Positions 24,987 through 34,211 of a DNA stretch of 64,000 nt are shown one piece after another. How positions within the stretch are numbered: position 1 is the stretch's first letter; each line of letters starts with the position of its first letter. The stretch covers positions 558,001 through 622,000 of the forward strand of contig NZ_FXTU01000002.1 in the NCBI RefSeq assembly GCF_900182735.1, in the 5' to 3' direction. Origin of the DNA: Laceyella tengchongensis (lineage in GTDB: Bacteria; Bacillota; Bacilli; Thermoactinomycetales; Thermoactinomycetaceae). Below the pieces are notes generated by a model. That model was given only the letters and a program-made list of their open reading frames with translations. It was not told where the DNA came from and ran no database searches. The translations under genes were made by a program, and so were the position numbers.

Positions 24987-26183
24987 ATGAAAAAACAAAT
25001 TACCGCCGGTACTTTCTTTATGAAAGAATTGGATTCACCAGAAAAGAGATTGTTTCCTTTTTCTGTATTGAACGAACTGCGTGAAAGTACGCCCGTTCGT
25101 TATGACGAAAATCGGCAATGTTGGGATGTTTTCCTCTATGAAGATGTTGATGCGATCCTGCGCAACCATGATCTTTTTTCCTCCGAACGAAAAAGGACAG
25201 TCGAACACGATGATATTCTCACCATGGACCCGCCGCGCCACAACCATATGCGCAATCTAGTCAGCAAAGCCTTTTCGCCCAAAGCCATGCAAAATCAGGA
25301 GACTAAAATCCGGGAATTGGCCAATGACTTGCTGAGCCAAGTGCTTGATCAAGGTCATATGAACATGATTCACGACTTGGCCGCTCCGTTGCCCGTCATC
25401 ATTATTGCCGAAATGTTGGGGGTGCCCAAGGAAGACCGTCTCATCTTTAAAGAATGGTCCGACACCGTCGTCAAAGGAGTGAGCGGCGATTCCCAAGAAG
25501 AATACGAAGCCGTTGCCGCTGAACATAAGCGAGTAAACCAGGAATTAACTCAATACTTCTTGAGCATGATGGCCAAACGCAGGCAAGAACCGCAAGCAGA
25601 TTTGATCACGTCTCTTCTGCATGCGGAAATCGATGGGGAAAAACTGACCGACAAAGAGATTGTGGATTTCTGCATCCTCCTGCTCGTTGCCGGCAATGAA
25701 ACCACCACCAATTTGATTACGCACGGAATCCGCGTGTTGACAGAACAGCCAGAACTGCAATCGACGTTGAAACAAGATCCGGCTTTGATCCCTAGCTTTG
25801 TCGAAGAAACATTGCGGTATTACTCGCCCGTGCTGGGACAGGCACGAATCGCCAAACAAGATGCGGAAATCCGCGGTCAGCAAATCCGCCAAGGCGACAC
25901 CGTAACAGTCTGGCTTGCCGCAGCTAACCGCGATCCACGCAAATTTGCTAAACCTGACCGCTTTAAAGTGGATCGCTCGCCAAATCCCCATCTGTCTTTC
26001 GGCAAAGGCATCCACTTTTGCTTGGGTGCTCCCCTGGCCCGTTTGGAAGCGAGAATCGCCTTTGAAACCATTTTGGGACGCATGGCGAACTTGCGTTTGA
26101 AAGAAGGGACGAACCTTGTAATCAATCCCGCGCCGTTCCTCTATGGCGTTCACGAATATCCCATTACCTTCGCCCGCGTTTAA
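24987..26183 (+). CDS. Cytochrome P450 (bacterial class I type)
   Basis: 398 residues, the usual length for soluble bacterial P450s. I-helix AGNETTT (235-241), K-helix E274-T-L-R277 and heme loop FGKGIHFCLGAPLARLEA with axial Cys345. Resembles the CYP107-like group seen in Bacillales. Needs an outside ferredoxin and reductase; none is adjacent. Substrate unknown. SD AAAGGAGAATGG. It follows the TetR gene and operator 2, so it is probably induced by a ligand of that regulator, perhaps its own substrate. Confidence 0.94.
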   Translation: MKKQITAGTFFMKELDSPEKRLFPFSVLNELRESTPVRYDENRQCWDVFLYEDVDAILRNHDLFSSERKRTVEHDDILTMDPPRHNHMRNLVSKAFSPKAMQNQETKIRELANDLLSQVLDQGHMNMIHDLAAPLPVIIIAEMLGVPKEDRLIFKEWSDTVVKGVSGDSQEEYEAVAAEHKRVNQELTQYFLSMMAKRRQEPQADLITSLLHAEIDGEKLTDKEIVDFCILLLVAGNETTTNLITHGIRVLTEQPELQSTLKQDPALIPSFVEETLRYYSPVLGQARIAKQDAEIRGQQIRQGDTVTVWLAAANRDPRKFAKPDRFKVDRSPNPHLSFGKGIHFCLGAPLARLEARIAFETILGRMANLRLKEGTNLVINPAPFLYGVHEYPITFARV

Positions 26184-26224
26184 AATCAGTTCCAAGGCAC
26201 ATGCATCGACTCCAGCTCTCCTTT

Positions 26225-26248
26225 GCCACCTCTTCGGTGGCTTTTTTG
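26225..26248 (+). terminator. Terminator of the P450 gene
   Basis: GCCACC (26225-26230) and GGTGGC (26236-26241) with loop TCTTC, followed by six T. Confidence 0.88.
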
Positions 26249-26457
26249 TTGGCTTGTCTACAATCTGAAACTGTCTTCTAGACAGTTCTGCCTAGACTTT
26301 TTCTACTAGGGTATTTCGTCGGATATTTGAAGTTTGTTACTTTGGTCGTCTTTGGATCTCTATGCTCCGACCTTGTCTTGATAAATCTTTTGTTTTCCGT
26401 GTTCCGCCCGTTTATAATAAAACACGAAAATACTTGGTAGAATGGTTGAGGCTAACG

Positions 26458-27138
26458 ATGAGATTAAGAAGAAAACCTGAAGCAAAGCAAAAATTGATGG
26501 AACATCCCCTTGTCTTCACCCCAACAGAGGACAACAAAGGGCAGATGCAAGGCCAGTGGCGCTCCGTCTTCCCTCATGAAACCCATCCGCTCCATGTAGA
26601 GCTTGGCACGGGGAAAGGCCAATTCCTGGCCAAAGCATCGACATTGCGGCCTGATATCAATTGGATCGGGGTGGAACGGATTGAAGAGCCGCTCTTGCAG
26701 GCTGTCCGCAAGGGTGAAGCTACCGAGAACACCAACCTCCGCTATGTATGGGCCGATGTGGAAAACTTGACCGACATTTTCGCAACCGGTGAAATTGACC
26801 GCATCTATCTGCACTTCAGCGATCCTTGGCCCAAAAAGCGGCATGCCAAGCGTCGCTTAACTTACCGCCGGTTTCTTAATTTATATGAACAAGTGTTGGC
26901 GCCGGCCGGCGACCTGATCTTAAAAACGGACAGTGTCTCCCTATTCGACTTCTCGTTGGAAGAATTTCAAGAGCGGGGATGGGAAGTGATCGAAATCAGC
27001 CGCGATCTGCACCACAGCCCTTATGCCGCCATCAACATCACCACAGAATACGAAGATAAGTTCTCTTCCCGAGGCATGCCCATTCACTACGTGCGGGTCA
27101 CTCCGCCCAAAGAGCGGGCCGTAGCTGACGAAAATTAA
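26458..27138 (+). CDS. trmB: tRNA (guanine-N7-)-methyltransferase
   Basis: 226 residues from ATG 26458. TrmB signatures: VELGTGKGQFL (SAM site), HFSDPWPKKRHAKRRL (catalytic Asp and tRNA-binding basic patch) and the C-terminal ITTEYEDKFSSRGMPIHYV. Makes m7G46 in tRNA variable loops. An in-frame extension to 26362 has no ribosome-binding site and unrelated residues, so was discarded. The 26249-26457 gap holds a small ACTGTCT/AGACAGT inverted repeat near 26269 and nothing else recognised. Confidence 0.95.
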   Translation: MRLRRKPEAKQKLMEHPLVFTPTEDNKGQMQGQWRSVFPHETHPLHVELGTGKGQFLAKASTLRPDINWIGVERIEEPLLQAVRKGEATENTNLRYVWADVENLTDIFATGEIDRIYLHFSDPWPKKRHAKRRLTYRRFLNLYEQVLAPAGDLILKTDSVSLFDFSLEEFQERGWEVIEISRDLHHSPYAAINITTEYEDKFSSRGMPIHYVRVTPPKERAVADEN

Positions 27139-27162
27139 CAGCCGGAACAAGCCGCTGGCACA

Positions 27163-27190
27163 TTGACTTTTCCTAGATTTCCCCTATAAT
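27163..27190 (+). promoter_or_regulatory. rpsD promoter
   Basis: TTGACT (27163-27168) and TATAAT (27185-27190) with a 16-bp spacer, close to the housekeeping consensus, as expected for a ribosomal protein gene. Confidence 0.8.
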
Positions 27191-27196
27191 TATTCT

Positions 27197-27399
27197 TTGT
27201 ATGGCTCAAACTGCCTCCAAGGGAATTTGAGGATAGCATGCAAACGATAGGTGAGAGGATCACCCTCACTGATTCGCCCCATGAGCACTTCATGGGTGTC
27301 CGGCCTTTCGCCGCTATCCGGAAGGCGCGGATAACGTTAGCGAGTCAGCACCCTGTCATTTGCAAGAAACAAATGCAAATGATGAAAGGAGCAATAACA
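27197..27399 (+). promoter_or_regulatory. Long structured rpsD leader, candidate S4 autoregulatory RNA
   Basis: About 200 nt between the predicted start and ATG 27400. Several local stems are visible: GGTGAGAGGATCACC, CCCATGAGCACTTCATGGG and TTTGCAAGAAACAAATGCAAA with TTTGC arms, near the SD AAAGGAGC. In B. subtilis S4 represses its own gene through such a leader (established); that this one does so is inference. Confidence 0.6.
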
Positions 27400-28002
27400 A
27401 TGGCACGTTACACTGGACCAACATGGAAACTGAGCCGTCGCCTGGGCATCTCTCTTTCCGGCACCGGCAAAGAGTTGGCTAAACGCCCATATGCCCCAGG
27501 TCAACACGGACCAGGCCAACGCAAAAAATTAAGTGAGTACGGACTTCAGCTTCAAGAAAAACAAAAACTGCGCCTGATGTACGGCGTGGGCGAAAAACAA
27601 TTCCGCAACTTGTTTGTGCGCGCAGGCAAAATGAAAGGGATTCATGGTGAAAACTTCATGAAACTCCTGGAATCTCGCCTTGACAACCTCGTTTACCGCG
27701 CTGGTTTCGCCCGCACCCGCGCCCAAGCCCGCCAATTGGTGGTGCATGGCCACATCACGGTAAACGGCAAAAAGCTCGACCGTCCGTCTTACCAAGTACA
27801 ACCTGGCGAAGTGATCGGATTGCGTGAAAAAAGCCGCAATCTGAGCATCATCAAAGAAGCTCTGGAAGAGCGTCAATACCTGCCTGAGTTCATGTCTTTC
27901 GATGAGAACAAACTGGAGGCTACCTACAACCGCCTGCCAGAGCGTTCCGAAATGCCATCCGAAATCAACGAAACCATGATCGTTGAGTTCTACTCCCGCT
28001 AA
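27400..28002 (+). CDS. rpsD: 30S ribosomal protein S4 (uS4)
   Basis: 200 residues from ATG 27400 (MARYTGPTWKLSRRLGISL). Full-length S4 with N-terminal RNA-binding region, S4 domain (RLDNLVYRAGFARTRAQARQ, VVHGHITVNGKKLD) and C-terminus MIVEFYSR. The N-terminal zinc cysteines of some S4 proteins are absent, as in the C-minus type. Primary binder of 16S rRNA in 30S assembly. Monocistronic with a leader and terminator, as in Bacillus. Confidence 0.98.
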   Translation: MARYTGPTWKLSRRLGISLSGTGKELAKRPYAPGQHGPGQRKKLSEYGLQLQEKQKLRLMYGVGEKQFRNLFVRAGKMKGIHGENFMKLLESRLDNLVYRAGFARTRAQARQLVVHGHITVNGKKLDRPSYQVQPGEVIGLREKSRNLSIIKEALEERQYLPEFMSFDENKLEATYNRLPERSEMPSEINETMIVEFYSR

Positions 28003-28018
28003 GTTGGGGGATTTGATA

Positions 28019-28053
28019 AAAAAACGGCTGATCCCATGGATCAGCCGTTTTTT
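28019..28053 (+). terminator. rpsD terminator
   Basis: ACGGCTGATC (28024-28033) and GATCAGCCGT (28039-28048) form a perfect 10-bp stem followed by T's. Confidence 0.92.
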
Positions 28054-28344
28054 CATGGTTACTAAGTGTCAGCGAGGACTATGAATCTTATTTTACATAT
28101 ATTTATCCCTTTCTATATATAACTCATTAGCAATTTTTGTTAAAATATAGATACAGGGGTTCGTTTCTCTTCTCACCACCCCATCCCATCCTCCATCCCT
28201 TCATTCCTTTGCCTTACCGTTGTTTCAACATTCAAAAACCTTGTTCGAATCAGATATCGCTTTTTTTGCGCCGTTACCCGGTGCTGAACCCCAATCCCCT
28301 TTTTCATACCGATTAGAACGTTTTCCAAAATCCCCAAAGGTTAG
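28054..28344. other. Intergenic gap, nothing recognised
   Basis: AT-rich first half, pyrimidine-rich middle (around 28160-28210). No gene, clear promoter or stable inverted repeat was seen before the Nudix gene. Confidence 0.4.
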
Positions 28345-28764
28345 GTGATCCCTGTGACACCACCTAAACATATTCTCGCCGCATATGTGCTGATCCTCAA
28401 CTATGACGCGGAAATCCTGCTTGTCAAACATCCTCAACGCGGTTGGGAGCTTCCCGGTGGTCAAGTAAAAGAGAATGAATCCATCCGCCTTGCCGCCATT
28501 CGCGAGGTCAAGGAAGATACCGGGGTCCACATCAAACTCGTCAAATACTGCGGCATATTCCAAAATGTGCGATCGAATATCTGCAACTTGCTATTCATCG
28601 GCAAACCTATCGGCGGTCGCATCTCCACCGATAGCGATGAATGCGAAGATGCTGGTTATTTCCCGGTTGAAACAGCGATGCGTCTCGTCACATGGCGCCA
28701 TATTAAACAACGGATTCTCTACTGTTTAGATGAACGCAAACACCCATTCTTTGTAGAATATTAA
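28345..28764 (+). CDS. Nudix hydrolase
   Basis: 139 residues. Nudix box GGQVKENESIRLAAIREVK then EDTGVHI; the usual REVxEExG reads REVKEDTG, a conservative Glu-to-Asp change. YVLILNYDAEILLV precedes it, as in MutT-like folds. Start is GTG 28345 (AAAGG upstream) or GTG 28354 (AGGTGA upstream). Substrate not predictable. A GCTCCGCC/GGCGGAGC hairpin lies just after the stop. Confidence 0.85.
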   Translation: MIPVTPPKHILAAYVLILNYDAEILLVKHPQRGWELPGGQVKENESIRLAAIREVKEDTGVHIKLVKYCGIFQNVRSNICNLLFIGKPIGGRISTDSDECEDAGYFPVETAMRLVTWRHIKQRILYCLDERKHPFFVEY

Positions 28765-28770
28765 GGGTCA

Positions 28771-28801
28771 GCTCCGCCTTCTGAAGGGCCGGAGGCGGAG
28801 C
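28771..28801. terminator. GC-rich hairpin between convergent genes
   Basis: GCTCCGCC (28771-28778) and GGCGGAGC (28794-28801) are perfect arms. There is no clear U-tract, so termination in either direction is only probable. Confidence 0.45.
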
Positions 28802-28832
28802 CGGCATGTTTCTCCTAGTAGTTGAGCGTCAG

Positions 28833-29216
28833 TTAGCAGCCATGCGTTTGGTTTAACACATCCCGTCCCCAACGGTGTCGCGTCTTCAGAAGATGGCGGA
28901 GGCACTTGTGATCAGACAGCTTCGCCTCCACATACCGACGCAAGGATTCTTCTACGAACGGCAAGACCCGAAAGTTGCGCTCGTGAAGCCCTGTCTGTAC
29001 CAATGACAGCATTTCTCGATAAAACGCTACATCCAGCCGACTGTCCCCGCACACACATTCCTCATCCATGTGGGCTTCCATTTTAGCCACCGCTTCCTCC
29101 AATTCAGCCTTGATCTCTTCCATCAACTCTTCATGCCAATACTCATGGTGCAACTTCTCCCACACCCGCAGTCCATGATCATGCGATTGCAATCCTTTAT
29201 CGCTTCGCTTCGCCAA
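28833..29216 (-). CDS. Hypothetical helical protein
   Basis: 127 residues, highly charged and predicted mostly helical (HEELMEEIKAELEEAVAKME). Contains a Cys pair (EECVCGDS) and isolated Cys near the end (HKCLRHLL, QTHGC) that could bind metal. I recognise no family. Start is TTG 29216 with a loose SD (AAAAGGATGGGG, more than 10 nt away), so the true start may be slightly downstream. Codon usage resembles the neighbours. Confidence 0.55.
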   Translation of the reverse strand: MAKRSDKGLQSHDHGLRVWEKLHHEYWHEELMEEIKAELEEAVAKMEAHMDEECVCGDSRLDVAFYREMLSLVQTGLHERNFRVLPFVEESLRRYVEAKLSDHKCLRHLLKTRHRWGRDVLNQTHGC

Positions 29217-29432
29217 AATAAATCATCCCCATCCTTTTAGACGGAATTTAATCTCACCTACATTATACTGAAAAATAAGAAAAATCGGTAAAAGGATGAT
29301 GATTTATTTATCCAGATTTGGCACCATGACGCAAGTTTGTCATCACACCGGGACAAACAAGCCGACGGAGGCGACCCTCCATCGGCATGCCGTCCTGGTA
29401 TCGGGATCGGATTGTACCTACCTTGAATTACG

Positions 29433-30692
29433 TCAACCCAAGATCACTTTGGCAAACTTTCGCCGGCCCACTTGCACAACCATCCCATCTTGCACTTCCA
29501 CTTTTGCCTGCGGGTCTGTCACTTTCTCTTGGTTGATACGCACGCCCCCTTGCTGGATCATGCGGCGACCTTCTCCATTGGTGGCCACTAGCCCCAATTT
29601 GCTGAGCAAGGCGACAATCCACATCCGTCCATCCTCCAAGTCGGCGGCATTGACCTGCACTTCGGGCATGTCATCCGGCAAGTCACGCTGTTGGAACACG
29701 GTCTTGAAGTGGTGCTCAGCTTCTTGCGCCGCTTGTTCGCCGTGGTACATCCGCACCAGCGTGCGACCGAGGCGCATCTTGGCATCCCGCGGGTGGATGG
29801 TTCCTTCAGCCAATCCTTGCTTCAGTTCCTCTAACTCCTCCAGCGACAGATCCGTGGCCAGTTCAAAGTATTTCACCATCAGCTCATCTGGGATAGACAT
29901 CGCCTTGCCGTACATGTTGTTGGGTTCCTCATCCACCCCGATGTAGTTGCCCAAGCTTTTGCTCATCTTCTTCACGCCGTCTAATCCTTCCAACAACGGC
30001 ATGGTGAGAATCACTTGTTCCTCTTGCGCATATTCTTTTTGTAGTTGGCGCCCCATGAGCAGGTTGAAGGTCTGGTCCGTTCCACCTAACTCGATATCGC
30101 TTTTGAGCGCCACCGAGTCGTATCCTTGCATGAGCGGGTAGAAAAATTCATGAATGCTGATCGCTTGCCCACTTTGGTAACGCTTGGAGAAGTCATCTCG
30201 CTCCAACATGCGAGCCACCGTGCACTTGGAAGCGAGGAATGTCACATCGGCAAAAGTGAGCGGGCTCAACCAAGAGCTGTTGAAGTGGATTTCCGTCTTG
30301 TCCGGGTCCAACACTTTGAACAATTGCTCGGTGTACGTCTTGGCGTTTTCCTTCACTTCCGCTTCCGTCAACTGTTTGCGCGTCTCCGACTTGCCTGTCG
30401 GGTCGCCGATTTGGGCCGTGAAATCACCGATAACCAGTTGCACAATGTGGCCCAACTTCTGAAAGTCGCGCAGCTTGTTGAAGACCACCGTGTGGCCGAT
30501 GTGCAGGTCCGGTGCAGTCGGGTCCAAACCCAATTTAACCTTGAGCGGCTCTCCCGTTTCAATCGAACGGCGCAATTTGGCAATCAATCCTTCTGCTGGA
30601 AGGATTTCTGCCGCTCCGCGTTGAATTATCTTCAGTTGTTTCTCCAATTCTGCCTGAACTTCAGGCTTCATCGCTTGCTCTTGCGTACCCAT
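29433..30692 (-). CDS. tyrS: Tyrosyl-tRNA synthetase
   Basis: 419 residues from ATG 30692 (AAGGTTGGTGG upstream). Class I Rossmann core with HIGH at 64-67 (DLHIGHTVV), KMSKS at 242-246 (KKMSKSLGN), tyrosine-pocket GGTDQTFN and a C-terminal S4-like domain (GEGRRMIQQGGVRINQEKV). The N-terminus (KQLKIIQRGAAEILPAE) is of the TyrZ-like branch. Expression is controlled by the T-box leader directly upstream. Confidence 0.97.
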   Translation of the reverse strand: MGTQEQAMKPEVQAELEKQLKIIQRGAAEILPAEGLIAKLRRSIETGEPLKVKLGLDPTAPDLHIGHTVVFNKLRDFQKLGHIVQLVIGDFTAQIGDPTGKSETRKQLTEAEVKENAKTYTEQLFKVLDPDKTEIHFNSSWLSPLTFADVTFLASKCTVARMLERDDFSKRYQSGQAISIHEFFYPLMQGYDSVALKSDIELGGTDQTFNLLMGRQLQKEYAQEEQVILTMPLLEGLDGVKKMSKSLGNYIGVDEEPNNMYGKAMSIPDELMVKYFELATDLSLEELEELKQGLAEGTIHPRDAKMRLGRTLVRMYHGEQAAQEAEHHFKTVFQQRDLPDDMPEVQVNAADLEDGRMWIVALLSKLGLVATNGEGRRMIQQGGVRINQEKVTDPQAKVEVQDGMVVQVGRRKFAKVILG

Positions 30693-30717
30693 GTTTACCA
30701 CCAACCTTTTTGAAATA

Positions 30718-30960
30718 TAAAAAACCCCGCCCCCCAAAAGGGACGGAGTTTATTTCCGCGGTACCACCCTAATTGAAAGCACGAATTGGCTTTCCCCTCA
30801 TTGCATAACGGATCGCTCCGTACGCCGGCGCCCTTAGGCCGGCATCAGCTCCCAAGTGTAATTCATCGATAGCGGTCCACTGGTTCGCACCAACCACCAG
30901 CTCTCTGACATGGATTCCATCCATCGACTACTGCGCTTGTTCACAGCTTTTCAATATGTT
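30718..30960 (-). promoter_or_regulatory. T-box leader with tyrosine (UAC) specifier
   Basis: The T-box sequence AGGGTGGTACCGCGG is present on the minus strand (30757-30771), followed by a G/C-rich terminator stem and a U-run (30721-30750). In stem I the AGAGAG motif, CTGGTGG region and AATTACACTTGGGAGC are visible; UAC at 30860-30858 is the likely specifier, fitting Tyr. Uncharged tRNA-Tyr binding would favour the antiterminator and read-through into tyrS. Confidence 0.93.
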
Positions 30961-30994
30961 ACCTGACGAGTCAGGGGCTTGTAACATGCGATTA

Positions 30995-31003
30995 TGCTAT
31001 AAT
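30995..31003 (+). promoter_or_regulatory. Extended -10 promoter of the first PBP gene
   Basis: TGCTATAAT at 30995-31003, a perfect extended -10; no strong -35 is needed in such promoters. The gene starts 32 bp further on. Confidence 0.5.
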
Positions 31004-31034
31004 ATTACCCTAGAACGAGGAGGGTATCAAGTGA

Positions 31035-33383
31035 ATGGATAAACACCAAATGCGGCGTTCTCGCAAGAGTTCCAATACTCGCATATTCAAGAAAATCCTT
31101 GGGGCCCTTTACGTCTTATTCGCCGTCGCACTGATTTTGGTTGCGGCGGGAATCGGAGTCGGGGCGGGGATCGTGTCCGCCATGGTGAAGGATGAGCCGA
31201 TCCGCACCAAAGAAGATTTTCAAAAGGATTTGGACAGTCTGTTCCAAAACAGCTACGCTTACTTCCAAACCCAAGACGGACAAGGCCAACCCTTGAGAAT
31301 CGGCGCGTTTCGCAATGGTGGCGACATGCGCAAACTGATTCAATCCAAAAACGATGTGAGCAAGTATCTGGTGGATGCCTTTATCTCCGTCGAAGACCGC
31401 GACTTTTACAAGCACAAAGGCGTGGTTCCCCGATCGCTATTACGTGCATCATACCAGCAACTGGCCAAGTCCGAGGTGAGCACCGGCGGAAGCACGATCA
31501 CGCAACAGCTCGTCAAAAACGTCATCCTGAAAGACTTCGACAAAGACCTCGAGCGGAAGGCGAAAGAAATCATTTTGGCCATCCGGCTCGATGCCATGTA
31601 TGAAAAAGATGAAATTCTAACTTATTATATGAACTCTGTCTTTTTTGGCAATGGGGCCAACAAACAGCGACTTCATGGCGTACAGGCTGCGGCCAAAGGC
31701 TTGTTCAACTTAGACCCCAAAGACTTAAATCTGGCCCAATCCGCCTATATCGCCGGCATGGTGCAACGACCCAATGATTACAACCCCTTTGGGGGCGAAA
31801 AAAACCTCACCCGCGGCAAAAAGCGCATGAGGCTCGTGTTGGATAAAATGCTAGAAAACAATAAAATCACCAAAGAAGAATATAATAAAGCTCTAAGCTT
31901 TGACATCAAACAATCCCTAGCCAAGCCCAATAAAGAGAGCAACGGCTACACCAACTACTCATACATCATGTACGCTCTGGAAGAGGAAGCAGCCGAAATC
32001 CTGATGAAGAAGGACGGCTTGGACATTGAAAAACTGAGTCAGGAAGGGAAATACCTGGCGACTTTGAACCACTACATCGAACAAGTGCTGACGCGCGGCT
32101 ACCACATCTACAGCACCATCGACAAACCGATGTACGACGCCATCAACGCCGCCGCTAGCAAAGGGCTGACCTTTCACACTCGCACTTACAAAGGAGTGAA
32201 AGAGCAAGAACAGCTGGGCGCCGTGGTCTTAGACAACCGCACCGGCTCAGTGCTGGCATTTGTACCCACTTCCAACAACAAAGGGAAGCTAAACCACGCA
32301 CTTGACGCTTACCGCCAGCCCGGCTCGGCCATCAAGCCGCTCATCGTGTACGGCCCAGCGATGGAAGAAGGGATTATCAGCCCCTCTACCCTCATTCTGG
32401 ACGAGAAATATCCAAAAGCAGACGGCTCTGGCTATTACGAGAACGCGGCCAACAAATACTACGGCCCCGTGACAGTAACCAAAGCGCTCACGTATTCGTT
32501 CAACATCCCGGCCATCAAAACATTTAACAAAATGGGCCACAATGTGGGTTTCGATTACTTACGCAAACTGAACATCCCTCCCCACAAAAATGACACGGAA
32601 GCGGCGGCCATCGGTGGGCAATACCGTGGCTACACCGTGGATAAGATCACTGCCGCGTTTGCTACGTTCGCCAATGAAGGGAGATACAATTCCCCTCATC
32701 TGATCGCCAAGATCACCGATGCGAACGGCAACACCATCTATGAGCACCAAGCAGAACAAAAACAGGTCTTCTCGCCGCAAACCTCCTACCAGATGATCAA
32801 AATGCTGCGCACTGTCGTCACCCAGGGCACCGGGGTCTATATCGGTTCCCGCGTATACGGGTATGACCTTGCCGGCAAAACAGGAACGACCAGCGACGAC
32901 AAAGACCTGTGGTTCATCGGTTCCACGCCAAACATCACCATCGGCGCCTGGGGCGGGTATGACCATAACTTCCGCATGTCCCATAACGACAAATTCACCA
33001 AGCGGGCGTGGGTCAATATCTTTAAAGCCGCTGCAGCTGCCGCACCAGAATACTTTGACAAAAACGCCCGGTTCCAATCGCCCGGCGGCCTAAGAGACAA
33101 CATCTCCTGCTTGGATTGCGGCGCCATCAACGACTACTTGTCGAAGCAAAAGAAGAAAGAGGAAGAAGAACAGAAGCAGAGAAAGCCAAACCAGCCTGGC
33201 GACAATCCCGGTAACGAGCCTGGTAACGAACCTGGCGATGAGCCCGGTGACAACCCTGGCGACAATCCGGGAGACGGCCCCGGTGACAATCCTGGCGACG
33301 GACCTGGTGACAATCCCGGTGGCGAACCTGGGGATGGCAATCAAAGACCCACTTTCCCGCCGCGCCCACCCAATCGGGATTGA
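31035..33383 (+). CDS. Class A penicillin-binding protein 1A-like (transglycosylase/transpeptidase)
   Basis: 782 residues. Cytoplasmic basic tail, membrane anchor at residues ~20-50, GT51 domain with catalytic Glu120 (SVEDRDFYKHKG) and TGGSTITQQLVKN, then the transpeptidase domain: S431-A-I-K434, S488-F-N490, K615-T-G617. After it come a CxxC pair (ISCLDCG) and a KKKEEEEQK stretch, then ~50 residues of PGD/PGN/PGE tetrapeptide-like repeats ending Pro-rich. Polymerises and cross-links peptidoglycan. ATG follows GAGGAGGG. It pairs with the paralogue at 34212. Confidence 0.95.
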   Translation: MDKHQMRRSRKSSNTRIFKKILGALYVLFAVALILVAAGIGVGAGIVSAMVKDEPIRTKEDFQKDLDSLFQNSYAYFQTQDGQGQPLRIGAFRNGGDMRKLIQSKNDVSKYLVDAFISVEDRDFYKHKGVVPRSLLRASYQQLAKSEVSTGGSTITQQLVKNVILKDFDKDLERKAKEIILAIRLDAMYEKDEILTYYMNSVFFGNGANKQRLHGVQAAAKGLFNLDPKDLNLAQSAYIAGMVQRPNDYNPFGGEKNLTRGKKRMRLVLDKMLENNKITKEEYNKALSFDIKQSLAKPNKESNGYTNYSYIMYALEEEAAEILMKKDGLDIEKLSQEGKYLATLNHYIEQVLTRGYHIYSTIDKPMYDAINAAASKGLTFHTRTYKGVKEQEQLGAVVLDNRTGSVLAFVPTSNNKGKLNHALDAYRQPGSAIKPLIVYGPAMEEGIISPSTLILDEKYPKADGSGYYENAANKYYGPVTVTKALTYSFNIPAIKTFNKMGHNVGFDYLRKLNIPPHKNDTEAAAIGGQYRGYTVDKITAAFATFANEGRYNSPHLIAKITDANGNTIYEHQAEQKQVFSPQTSYQMIKMLRTVVTQGTGVYIGSRVYGYDLAGKTGTTSDDKDLWFIGSTPNITIGAWGGYDHNFRMSHNDKFTKRAWVNIFKAAAAAAPEYFDKNARFQSPGGLRDNISCLDCGAINDYLSKQKKKEEEEQKQRKPNQPGDNPGNEPGNEPGDEPGDNPGDNPGDGPGDNPGDGPGDNPGGEPGDGNQRPTFPPRPPNRD

Positions 33384-33402
33384 TCCCGCCAAGGCCCGAT
33401 TA

Positions 33403-33446
33403 ACAAACAACCCTCCACCCGTCAAGGGATGGAGGGTTGTTTGTTT
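33403..33446 (+). terminator. Terminator of the first PBP gene
   Basis: Perfect 15-bp arms ACAAACAACCCTCCA (33403-33417) and TGGAGGGTTGTTTGT (33430-33444), with a T-rich end. Confidence 0.88.
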
Positions 33447-33499
33447 ACACTGCAATGCGTAGCGAAAAAACCTTTTCCCAATGAGTGTCAATGCACAAG

Positions 33500-33560
33500 T
33501 AAAGCCGAATAGAAAAACGGTTTTGGAGTCGCTGGCTTATTCATCAGACACGGCACTATT
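33500..33560. repeat. Palindromic element end, copy D
   Basis: Reads ACGGTTTTGGAGTCGCTGGC, then TTATTCATCAGACACGG. In reverse complement it matches copy B from TATCTGG through GACTCCAAAACCG. Confidence 0.7.
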
Positions 33561-33741
33561 TGTATAACCACTCCCCGCCGATTTCCTGCAAAAAAAGAGT
33601 AGATCGGAATCATCAGCTGTACCCGTATGAAACACTGCCCACCAACAGCAAATGACCAAATATGGTATTGATCGTGTCTAGCACATCAAATTAAAAAGAA
33701 GCGGCGGAAAAACCTTTTCCCAATGAGCGCCTTGCCACGCA

Positions 33742-33801
33742 TGAAGCGAATAGAAAAACGGTTTTGGAGTCGCTGGCCTATTCATCAGACACGGCACTAT
33801 T
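33742..33801. repeat. Palindromic element end, copy E
   Basis: Same block as copy D inside the second 241-bp unit, with one base difference in the GGCCTATTC part. Confidence 0.7.
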
Positions 33802-33982
33802 TGTATAACCACTCCCCGCCGATTTCCTGCAAAAAAAGAGTAGATCGGAATCATCAGCTGTACCCGTATGAAACACTGCCCACCAACAGCAAATGACCAA
33901 ATATGGTATTGATCGTGTCTAGCACATCAAATTAAAAAGAAGCGGCGGAAAAACCTTTTCCCAATGAGCGCCTTGCCACGCA

Positions 33983-34040
33983 TGAAGCGAATAGAAAAAC
34001 GGTTTTGGAGTCGCTGGCATATTCATCAAACACGCTCTCT
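33983..34040. repeat. Palindromic element end, copy F
   Basis: Third copy at the partial unit. It ends CATCAAACACGCTCTC, closer to the ACGCTCTAG arm of copy A, suggesting this is the original outer end and D/E arose by tandem duplication. Confidence 0.65.
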
Positions 34041-34170
34041 TGCTTGTATAACCATCCATCCTCACTATACATTCCCATTCTCTTTATTAATGAATACAAA
34101 ATCAAAAATCATTGTTTCATCAGAAAAGATATTGTCATAATTTGTATAACACCTAGCATGCATATCCCTG

Positions 34171-34179
34171 TGATATAAT
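34171..34179 (+). promoter_or_regulatory. Extended -10 promoter of the second PBP gene
   Basis: TGATATAAT at 34171-34179, perfect -10 with upstream TG; no convincing -35. Confidence 0.5.
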
Positions 34180-34211
34180 TATCTTCGCATGGAACCAAGG
34201 GGGGGCGAAAG

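Larger units (their letters stand above)
33464..33946. repeat. 241-bp direct tandem repeat between the PBP genes
   Basis: Two near-identical units of 242 and 241 bp (anchor CCTTTTCCCAATGAG at 33471 and 33713), plus a partial third copy from 33954 to about 34050. Unit 1 differs from unit 2 mainly in a ~30-bp stretch after the anchor and at one base near 33538. Each unit carries an imperfect hairpin and one palindromic-element end. Confidence 0.9.

Noticed and set aside
26362..26457. N-terminal extension of trmB
   Set aside because: No SD and no homology; the family starts at ATG 26458.
33134..33491. Minus-strand frames opposite the PGD repeats
   Set aside because: Open only because the Pro/Gly repeats on the plus strand have no stops in other frames.
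33464..34050. CRISPR array
   Set aside because: Units are ~241 bp, adjacent and without spacers; this is a tandem duplication.
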